Source of the DNA: Pseudo-nitzschia pungens
Taxonomy: Eukaryota > Bacillariophyta > Bacillariophyceae > Bacillariales > Bacillariaceae
Assembly: GCA_037355855.1 (NCBI GenBank)
Contig: CM074766.1
Span: forward strand, 248,001-312,000
Direction: 5' to 3'
DNA: 64,000 bases
The notes beneath the pieces are model-generated. The model worked only from the letters and a program-made list of their open reading frames with translations, was not told where the DNA came from and made no database searches. The number at the start of each line of letters is the position of its first letter. The stretch's first letter is position 1. The position numbers and the translations under genes are program-made. Shown here piece by piece: positions 55,701 through 64,000 of this stretch.

Positions 55701-56541
55701 TGGGAACAACAACAGAAGCAACATCGACAGAAACAGCAACCTGAATAGCAAAGAGGAAGAAGCGGAAGCGGACGAAAGTCTCTCGTCATCGTTTTCGTTT
55801 TCACCCTCCGCACTGGAACGGGCGGCCATTTACTTTGTCATTTTTCTCTCGTCGGTGGATGGCAATGGCAATGGCAATGGCAACGGCGGGGAAAACTTTG
55901 ACGGTCTTCCGTCGTGCACCTCGTCCTTTTTCGAGTACATCGATTGGTTCACGGAACTCGAGGACGACTGGCCGGAGGACCTCGTGGACCAAGTCATCGT
56001 GGCACCCTTTCATCCGGACTGGGAATTCGGCACCGGTGATGACGATGACGACGACGACGACGACTACGAAACCGAGGACGGCGAAAGTGATCCTTATCGT
56101 GCTCGCGACCATGATCCCGATCGTGACAATGACAATGGCTGTGACAATGACAATGGCTGTGACAATGGCAGTGGCAACGATCGTTACAATGGCAACGGCG
56201 AGGAAACAACCAATGTTGCCTGTCTCGACTACGAGAAGCGATCCCCGTATCCCCTGGTCTCCCTCGTGTCGACACGGGTGGTGGAAAAGGCGGGGGAGGC
56301 CGTCACCGATGCCATTGGAAAACACAACGAGGAAGTATTGCTGGCGATCGAAAAGGACAGCCACCGAACCGACGCAAAAAATACTAACGCCAATGCGTGT
56401 ACCACACAACAGCAGCAGAAACCACAACCGCAACAACAACAACAACAACAGCAACAACAACAGCAACGCGAGAGCAAGACGAGCCGTCGAAATCGGTCGG
56501 TGGCGGAGCTGTGGCAGCTTGCTTTGTACGGGAACGAGTAG
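54436..56541 (+). CDS. DUF1415-family protein with microsatellite expansions
   Basis: DUF1415 is a bacterial and plastid-lineage family of unknown biochemistry. Its signature is in pieces: NWCERFVVDLDLCPWARA at about residue 318-335, RFFVV, FFEYIDWFTELED, VIVAPFHPDWEFGT at about 527-540, and RSPYPLVSLVSTRVVEKA near 605-622. Between these are long inserts encoded by tandem repeats (SKSKSK, DGDGDG, VDVDVD, KDNHEDN, STSTST, DNDNDN, GNGNGN, poly-Gln), so the protein has 701 residues against about 180 for bacterial members. All units have lengths divisible by three and the frame stays open. The N-terminus is very hydrophobic from ATG 54436. A second ATG at 54535 starts a signal-like run ending IEIDA followed by FQP, fitting a plastid presequence. 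Function unknown. Confidence 0.85.
55066..55107 (+). repeat. 6-base in-frame microsatellite encoding a VD run
   Basis: About seven copies of GTTGAC in the DUF1415 gene, directly after a GACGGT run at 55000-55030 and an AAATCG run at 54940-54968. Confidence 0.9.
55196..55303 (+). repeat. 12-base repeat encoding KDNHEDN/NGKDN
   Basis: Alternating copies of two related 12-base units (AATCACGAAGAC and AATGGCAAAGAC), about nine in all, in the DUF1415 gene. Confidence 0.9.
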
Positions 56542-58549
56542 AGTTGGAGCACGCGTACTAGTTGCGAGTACAAGTAGTGCGCGGGTACGGGTACGAGTGC
56601 CTGTACATGTACATGTACATGTACATTTACATGTACGGAACCACAAGCAAGCACTCATTTGCTCTCGTTCACGGGTGTGGTTTGTTGTGCTGCTTCGTTC
56701 GTTGGATACTTACGAGTACTACACTAGTTGGTCGATTGGTTGGTTGGTTGGTTTTGGATGCTACACTAATTTGTGGGTGGGAGGAATAATTAGGATTCCT
56801 CCCATCCGTCCTCCGGCACGCCGGTGAACGCCAGACTTGGCTCCGGAAAAGGCGCGAGATTTTGGGTCGAAAACCGAAACACCACACCTTTGCCGAAAGG
56901 AGAGTGGGAGGGAGGGCAGGATAGCTGATTAGCTAGCTAGATAGCTAGTTAGTTAGTTAGTTTCTTAATTAGTTTGTCGGCTGACCCGACTCTGGGACTT
57001 GTCGGGTTGAAGTCGAGTCGAGTCGAGTCGAGTTGAAGTCAAGTTGTGTCGTGTCGTGTCGTGTCGTGTTGCGCCGAGCTGCCCCGCTCTGCTGCACTCT
57101 GCTCGGTCGTCATTTATCAACCGCCGGACTCCCTGGAAATGCCGAAGAGCGTTGCTTTCGACTTGGTCGCTGGATCCCCTGCGGTTCCATTGGTTCCGTT
57201 TTTCTGCCCTTCTCTGATTTTTGCTTTTCAACCGTCCGTCGCATCTCTACTGGAACCATCGCTGGCTGGGTCCGGTCGGGTCGGGTCGGGTCGGACAGCC
57301 GCTGTACAACTCGAAAACAGTACAGTAAATACAGTGCGGGACATGGACGTTGCCGCTGATTGGAATGGATTTGATTCATTCCTTTCCTGGGTTGGTGCGG
57401 GTACTTACTAGGCTGCCGGTGCCACTGGATGCGGACCTTCGGAGCGGATCTTTCTAATTTTTTGTTTCTGTTGCAGCCATTTTTTGTTGGAATTGTGTTC
57501 CAGACGCAATTTGCCGCAACGGTATCCATGCACTTTTCTTGGACATTCCTACATTCGTACCGATGCCGTGTGGATGCCCTGTTCCGACGGAGCCGGCCAT
57601 CCTCGCGGTTGCGTTGCGTGCCCCACAAATGCTCTCACTACGGCCGTGGCAATGCCAACAATGGTCGGACACACTCGGTCGGTCCGACATTTCGGAAACC
57701 AAACCAAACGAAACGATGGTTGCGTTGCGTTGCGTTGCGTTGCGTTACTGCCGAAAAATCCAACCCGTTCCGGATGGAGGCTTGGGGCTGCGTTTGATTG
57801 AGGGAGTGGAGTGGAGTGGAGTGGAGTGGAGTTGAAGAGCTTCCGTCCGAGTTTTGTTGCTCCGACGGATTTTGGTGTCACCTCGGAAAAATGTGTCCCT
57901 TTTGCCGCTGCATTGGTCGCTAGTTTTGCGGTTTTTTTTTTTTTTTTTTCTTCGATCGTGGCGTGCGAGCCGAGCCATTGGATCGATGTTGCGATCCGGT
58001 CGGGATACGAACCGAGTGCGCACGTACGTCGAGGGAATGTCTGTGGCATTCGGTGATTTACACACATCGATAGCAATCGATTCGTATGCCCCGGCACTCT
58101 TGCGCGGCGCATCCATCACGATGGGAAACGGTCAGCTCCCGCTTGATCCTTCGTTGGAACGAAGGAATCCTCGGCCCGCCCGTCCCACGACAATCGAGCA
58201 GCCAGTGCACTCGCTAAAGTAAATGATTTCTAAATATTTATGAATCTCCGGCTATTCCGTTGTTCCTACCACCAGAAAGAAGAGTCTCGCGGGATCCGTG
58301 GTGCGCATGCACCACAAAGCGAAACGGTTGCGCACTGTTTTGGTTTCGGAATCGTCCCGCGAATTACGGACACGTACCGAACGGTCTCGGTGCTGCGTGT
58401 GCTGTGCGTTCGTGCCGCACTTGTCTCGCCCTAGCACGGTAGGAACAAAGGTCGTCGATCGATTGCTCTCGAAACGAGTGTTCCGTTCGCGGACCGTTCT
58501 GCTGTTTTTCGGTCCGACACGCGGACGATTTGTGCCCCCACCCATCGGT
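56542..58549. other. Convergent spacer with simple repeats
   Basis: Between the 3' ends of the DUF1415 gene and the peptidase S51 gene. It has TGTACA (56602-56635), TAGCTAG (56925-56960), GTCGA (57010-57035), GTGTC (57045-57070), TTGCG (57722-57750), GTGGA (57806-57830) and a T run of about 17 at 57934-57950. Frames of 100-190 codons overlap on both strands without recognisable domains. Confidence 0.5.
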
Positions 58550-60034
58550 TCAGGCAAGCATCGTCGTCATCGACGGGTTTCCCAGACGGCAGATTTCCAG
58601 CGCTCTGCGGTTTTCCTCGTCGTCGTCGTCTTCGAAGGCGGCAGCAACCTCGGCGCGGAACATCGTGTCCTCTCCGATCAGATCCATCAGGTCTCCTTCT
58701 TCGGGACACATCGTGGCCCGCACGGTCGGTTCCTCGCCGTCTCTCGCTTTTGTGAGATCGACTCTCTTGATCCATACCCCCGGTACCCCCCGAGCGGTCC
58801 CGTCGTCTCGAACGGCAAACCGTTGATCGAACCCTATCGATCCGGCCTTGTCCGGGAGGGAATAGACCCTGTAGCGGCTTCCGTCGACCACGAATGCCGC
58901 GAAGTGATCGATGCAGATGCCGATGAGCTCGGTTTGTGGGGGTGAGTTCTCGCTCTCGGCAGAGACGAGTGCGGCTGCGCGCTTCCGCAACATGGAGTCG
59001 AAGTCGTTGGCCCGCAGGATGCCGTTGCTCTGAACCCGGTCGTGGTGGGGACAGCAGATCATGTTTCCCGGAACGAATCCCATGCCGGGAACCCTTAGGT
59101 AGGACCATTCTTTCCGATCGCTCGCATCAAAGGTGGAACTCTCGTCGCCGGTCTGGGGGTTGTCACCGTATTTCCGCAGCATCGCTCCGGCGTAGGTTTC
59201 GGGATCGGCGCTGTCGCTGTGCCCCGAATGGAACCAGCAGATGGCTCCCGCCGAACCCCCCGTCAACACACACTCCCGCTGCATGGCGTTTCGAAAGTGC
59301 GGGATGAGGCCGAGGTGCCTCCACCGATCCACGGCAAAGAGCGTGTTGCCTCCACTAACGACGATCACGTCGGCCCTCTCGATTTTCGAGACGCAATCTT
59401 CCAGTTCGGGATTGCCCATGGCGACGTCGAGCGAGTCGACGGTGCATCCCTCGTCGACGAAACACCGGGTTTGTTGCTCCCGTCGGACCTCCAAATCGTA
59501 CGTCGCCGTTCCCACGTACAGCACATTCACCTCGCTCCGGCAGGCAGGCTGCCGGAGCTCCCGCGGAAGGAGCTTGAGAACTTGCTCGACCATTAGTGGA
59601 TTGGAGAGGCCGTCCGCCCCGGCTCCGGCAAACAATCCACGGAGATTGGTTGCCTGGCGTGCGACGGTATTGAGCAGCATGGTATTGCTGTTGTGTGTAT
59701 CGTTGTTGTTGATGTTGGCTCCCTTCTCGGAGTACAGCTTGAATAGTGATGATCTTGTCCGCAACCGATCGTTCCGGGCGTTGGCAGGAAACTTATCGCT
59801 GACGGTAAACGATGAAAGGATGGGATTCGACAGTGCTAGAGTCGGAGTCGATTGACAGAATGCAAGAGTGATTATAATGAAAAGGTGACAGAAGATGGAA
59901 TGTCGAAGATTTGAACTCGCGGGTTCTTCAATACTAGCAATCGTGAGTCTCTCTTGCGTTCTCGAGCGGTTTACAGCGGTACGAGTCGAGATGTTGGTTG
60001 AATTGATTCCAGATGCCGAGAAAGTTGTCGCCAT
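58550..60034 (-). CDS. Peptidase S51 family protein (dipeptidase E / cyanophycinase-like)
   Basis: A single exon of 494 residues. The class I glutamine-amidotransferase-like fold of S51 is visible from about residue 168: VNVLYVGTATYD, ADVIVVSGGNTLFAVDRW at 221-238, and the nucleophile elbow LTGGSAGAICWFHSG with Ser about 261. MICCPHHDRV and IGICIDHFAAFVVDG supply candidate catalytic or binding His/Asp. Bacterial dipeptidase E cleaves N-terminal Asp dipeptides, and cyanophycinase belongs to the same family; which activity applies cannot be read from sequence. The first 75 residues include a hydrophobic run (FCHLFIIITLAFCQSTPTLA) preceded by about 45 polar residues, suggesting secretory or complex-plastid targeting from ATG 60034 or a later one. 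The tail has an acidic DDDDEE run. Confidence 0.85.
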   Translation of the reverse strand: MATTFSASGINSTNISTRTAVNRSRTQERLTIASIEEPASSNLRHSIFCHLFIIITLAFCQSTPTLALSNPILSSFTVSDKFPANARNDRLRTRSSLFKLYSEKGANINNNDTHNSNTMLLNTVARQATNLRGLFAGAGADGLSNPLMVEQVLKLLPRELRQPACRSEVNVLYVGTATYDLEVRREQQTRCFVDEGCTVDSLDVAMGNPELEDCVSKIERADVIVVSGGNTLFAVDRWRHLGLIPHFRNAMQRECVLTGGSAGAICWFHSGHSDSADPETYAGAMLRKYGDNPQTGDESSTFDASDRKEWSYLRVPGMGFVPGNMICCPHHDRVQSNGILRANDFDSMLRKRAAALVSAESENSPPQTELIGICIDHFAAFVVDGSRYRVYSLPDKAGSIGFDQRFAVRDDGTARGVPGVWIKRVDLTKARDGEEPTVRATMCPEEGDLMDLIGEDTMFRAEVAAAFEDDDDEENRRALEICRLGNPSMTTMLA

Positions 60035-63000
60035 AACTCGCCTGGGTTGGTGTTTTAGTTGGTGTCGTGTTGGTAATACTTGTTCTATTATTTATTGTTG
60101 TATCGTTACTGTGCATTTATTCCATCCGGAATGTGGAATTGTGAACAGAATTTTGGTTACGAATATCGGATTTCGTTTCTGTGGGAGAAATAATAGAAAT
60201 CATAATGCAAGTACACGTAACCTTACCGGTTGGAGTACCGGTACAAGTAACCTTAGGTTAAGGATACTGTAATTGTTTCGACCAAACGGATGTCAGAAGA
60301 CTCGACTCCGACGGGAGTTTCCTTTTTCAACATTCCCCTTTGCGATCTCTGAGAGGTCGGTATGACAAAGTTGTGACGTCTGCGAGGTCGATGATGAGCA
60401 ATGTGCGACGTCATAGAGGTCTAATTTAAGAATTAGCAACGTACCGTTGGATCAATTCTGATTGGGCCGTCTTCATTCCAGAAGTAACCTTACGGTATTC
60501 CGGGCTTCACCAATCGGCGAGGTTTTGTTTTTTGAGAGGATGGATTCTGTATTAGTAAGATTATTAAGCCTTACCGTAGGTGATTGATGATTCGCTACCA
60601 TTCGGTTCGCTTTTTGTATTCAGGATCCAAACTCGCGGCATCGAAGGATGATAATGGGGCGCCGCTGGAACCCGATCATCCCCAATACCGTACATTTCAA
60701 CAATTCACAACAAAACCAATCCATTGACAGCAAGATTAAAATAGCAATATTGAAAAGAGGGGTGTTACGTAGTACACGTTAAGGTAGAAAATCGCAGTAG
60801 TATTAAAAAAATTGTGTTAACTTACTTCATACCGTAAGGTTACTTTACGACATGGGATTCCAATTAAAGAGAGGGAATAATGAGCGACGATGTCATCGCG
60901 ACCTCATTGTACATCATACATCTCTGTATAGTATATATATCGTATGTAACCTTAATCTCGTATCGCTCTCTTAGTGCCTGCCTGCATATATCGAATAGAT
61001 ATGAGGATCACACATTGAATTCTCACATGGGATTCGGTTAATTATTCAATCGTGACTCCGTTAGACACTAACATGTCACAAGGGGACTTGCAGAGCAACC
61101 TTCTGCCTGTTTTCTGTCATCACTTTCTCTTGCGGCAAGAGGAAGATTTGGAGACAGCAGCACCCCCCTACCGTACTAGTACTAGTACTACTACTACTAC
61201 TAAAAGTAGTAGTACTGTACAGAATTGTTCCGGTCTTTTAGATCAAAAATTATCCTTGTTGCGATTGATGATCAATCAAAATGATTACGTACCGGTAGAG
61301 TAAGATCTTAAGTTACTGTATTCGAGGGTTTTGACATCGAATAGGTGAGAGGTTCGACTTTGAACTACGATCTTACTATGAAGTAAACCTTAGCCTTAGG
61401 TCCTACGTGTACTCCATTTACGGAACATACGAAAACGACGAGAAAGATACTTGTACAAGTAAAGTTACCGTGTAATCTTACTCGTATTTTCAATTTTGTA
61501 AAGCATTATTATTTTTATTTCTTCGTATCTTGTATCAAAATCAATCACCCTCCAAAAGAATTACGTACGTGTAGTTGTATCTCACCATCGCCCACAGAAT
61601 ACCATAACATCATAACGTAACATGACGTCGCATGACAAAACAAAACATAACTTGCCATGCCATTTCGTACCGAACGAAATCTATCAATCCCCGTGATGAT
61701 TGAGATTGATTCGAGTTGCTTCTATCATATCACTCCACCGTGTCTTTTTGCATGCAAAGATTCACGGAGAGAATGACAAGAAACAATACCAAGGCAACGT
61801 CCTCCATCTCCATCTCCAGCGACAAAGAACGAATACCGGTACCGATATTCATACCGGTAGATCTGGATCGACGGAACGAACAGATCGGAAGAAAGACCTT
61901 GCGGTAGATTTACCGTACACGTACGTGTAGCAGTACCACTAGTAGTACTGCAGATCAGTCAGTCTGAACTTTTCCAACGATTGGAAGTGAGTATGGCATA
62001 GTCTAGTCGATGCCACATCCGCATGAGCATCATCATCAACAACATCAACAACATCGATTCCCTTGCAGGATGGCGATGAAACACAATCAATCAATGCTAC
62101 CGTTTTTTGTTTCGTTTCTCCGATCCTTCCCCAAGGTCGAGCTGCACACACGTCCACCTCGACGGTGCCTACTCTCCGGAACGCAAGTCTTGCCGCTTCT
62201 GCTGCTACTGCTACTGCTACTGGTAGTACTCCTTTGTCGCATGCCTCTCGAGAAGCGGGTAGCGGGGCTATCCGCTCCCATACGGTATGGTATCGAGAAA
62301 CCGTGGCAGCTTGCCAAGTATTACGCTTTGGAATGTTGCCGGCAAAAGCACGCGCTCCCGAAACAATAGCAATAACAATAGCACGTGCTCCCAAAACAGC
62401 ACGCGTGTGTACACGGACTTGAAGTGCAAATCGTACCGATGGAGGCAATCCTCATCGCTCGAAGCAGAATGGAATGATTGGCTGCCGGGAAGAAATCGAA
62501 GAATCCAACAAAAACAAAAACAACAAAAACAACGAAACAAACTAAGGTTGGTCGACGGATGTGCCGTGCCGTACTGTGTTGTGCTTTACTGGTCATGGCG
62601 GACGAATTTCGCTTGGACTTCTCGTTCGCGGTAATAGGCATTGTTGTGTTGAGTTGCGTTGTTGCTTTAGAGGGAAAGCCAGTTCGATCTGGGACCGACC
62701 GACACGCAATGCGATGCAATGCAATGCGACAATGAATGCCCTACTCGGAATGCAATGTGGCAAAGGGCACGCGACAGGAAGGATGCGACACGAGTCATGC
62801 GACATAAGGCACGCGACACGAGGCAAGCATGCGAACCGGGCATCGCTGTGACGGTGCAGTTGCACACTGGCTGGGTGAGTGTAAGGTTACCGTAAGGTAC
62901 CATCCCCATCCAATCCAATCCAATCCAATCCAATCCAGTCGACAAATTTCGAAGCAGTCACCACCAAAGAGCACGACGAAACAGACGCTGCATCTGCCAG

Positions 63001-64000
63001 CACCAGCGTTACAAATCATTTCGTGTGGTCGAATCGCATATCTTATTGACCATTCTCAACCATGGAGCTCCTATGAGGTATTCGGCGGTCGTGTTGTGCA
63101 CGACGAGGTCATTGCGCTGGCGAATTCCAAGAACATTCATTGCGAGCCCTGCCCCATTCCATTTCGAGCGTGGCAAGTTCATTCCGATGAGATGACACGA
63201 GAAGAAATGAAATAAAATGAATTGGCTTCGTTGTAATTCCAACCTTCAGTCGAAACGTGTCACTCGAAGGGTTTCGAACGAATTGCTGTATTGCGGAGTA
63301 CGTGTACGTCGTATTGCGTTTCGCAAAAAAGGTAACGGATGCCTGTAAACCGAGCAAGCCCGGAGTGGCCACCCGACTAATATATCTCGAAACAAAAAGG
63401 AGTCGGGGTGTCGTCGTCTTTTGAACGCCTCGGACACGGCGATGGACAATTGCGGTGCAACGAAAAATGGGACGGACGAAGAAAGACGTCGTTGTGGTAT
63501 TGGAGGTCAAAAAAAAAAGATGCGGCATTCGCTCCAGAGGAACAGAAACGACGGATCCGGATCGCCATCCAAGAGCACAAGGCCAAAACTATATTTTGAT
63601 CTACAGCTACCGCAATTCGCAATCCATCACGACGCAATGCGAATCCATGAATGAGTCCTTGGTTGTATTCGATTCGTATACACCTACAAGTGGAAAGTTA
63701 CGTATCACAACAACATTTGAAATAATTACTTCTATTTTTTTTGTTTCAGCGAATCATCAATCTTTGGAACGGGCAAGACGGAATGGTTCAGCGCGCGAGG
63801 CGAGCATCGAGTCTGTGTCGACCGCCTGTTCCTCGGTTCAATATACTGTAATGGAGTAGTGTCCTCCTATTTTGCTGAAGCACGAAGCGAGTCGGTGGAA
63901 TGGCAAACCAAAAATAGCCACATCGGTTCCACGTTTCCGAAGTCGTTTAACCATTAGAGATTGGGAACATTGAGAACGTTGAGAATGTGGTCCAGTTTTG
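60035..64000. other. Right-hand spacer, no firm gene
   Basis: TACCGGTA/GGTAACCTTA-type motif clusters occur at 60210-60260, 60480-60490, 60830-60845, 61310-61480 and 62880-62900. CTAG-type runs lie at 61170-61215, CAATC (62910-62935) and ACACGA-type words (62765-62825) elsewhere. A polypyrimidine stretch ending TTTCAG at about 63728-63750 looks like a splice acceptor, so an exon of a gene running off the window is possible, but the following 110 bases to a stop at 63859 have no recognisable content. Confidence 0.45.

Noticed and set aside
63728..63859. Polypyrimidine tract and TTTCAG followed by an open frame, considered as a terminal exon
   Set aside because: No matching upstream exon or donor and no recognisable protein content were found; it remains only a possibility.

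Overview
The window looks like nuclear DNA of a diatom, most likely a raphid pennate. The reasons are: intron-poor eukaryotic genes with single GT-AG introns of about 160-320 bases; two or three candidate signal-plus-transit presequences with a Phe just after the predicted signal cleavage site; an ankyrin-like family typical of Fragilariopsis/Pseudo-nitzschia-type genomes (recalled, not searched); and GC-rich genes full of in-frame microsatellites, set in AT-richer spacers that carry dispersed CTAG/GTAC-type palindromic motifs. No rRNA, convincing tRNA or CRISPR array was seen.

Layout, left to right. An ABHD17-like serine hydrolase (1034-2518, one intron). A repeat-rich spacer with a small secreted-protein candidate (5931-6158, minus). 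A TIP41-like protein (8674-11070) running with no spacer into a WD40-repeat coding region (11071-12719); both are interrupted by apparent frame changes and may be one fused gene. A spacer with a 13.5 kb minisatellite. UDP-glucose 4-epimerase (14496-16033, one intron, one apparent +1 frameshift), convergent with a SAM methyltransferase-like gene with a CCHC knuckle (16199-18079, minus). A bifunctional mannitol-dehydrogenase-family reductase fused to a uronate isomerase (18664-22303). A complex I MWFE/NDUFA1-like subunit (24709-25217, minus), divergent from a probably plastid-targeted NAD-dependent glycerol-3-phosphate dehydrogenase (26442-28121). A COG0523/CobW GTPase (31878-32939, minus). A disordered hypothetical protein (34584-36410). 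A TA-flanked foldback element (37515-38201). The ankyrin-like protein (38888-40426). Transaldolase (41044-42190, minus). A 5 kb repeat-rich spacer. A circularly permuted RsgA-type GTPase (47169-49340). An unrecognised single-exon gene (49692-50201, minus) beside a degenerate three-copy repeat. A hAT-like MITE with an 8-bp target duplication (53352-54084). A DUF1415 protein swollen by microsatellites (54436-56541). A peptidase S51 family protein (58550-60034, minus). The final 4 kb has no gene I can support.

The genes are ordinary eukaryotic neighbours rather than an operon. Several concern carbon metabolism (epimerase, transaldolase, glycerol-3-phosphate dehydrogenase, uronate enzyme), but no co-regulation is visible. 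The most notable items are the uronate reductase-isomerase fusion, the possible TIP41-WD40 fusion, and two newly delimited non-autonomous transposon-like elements.
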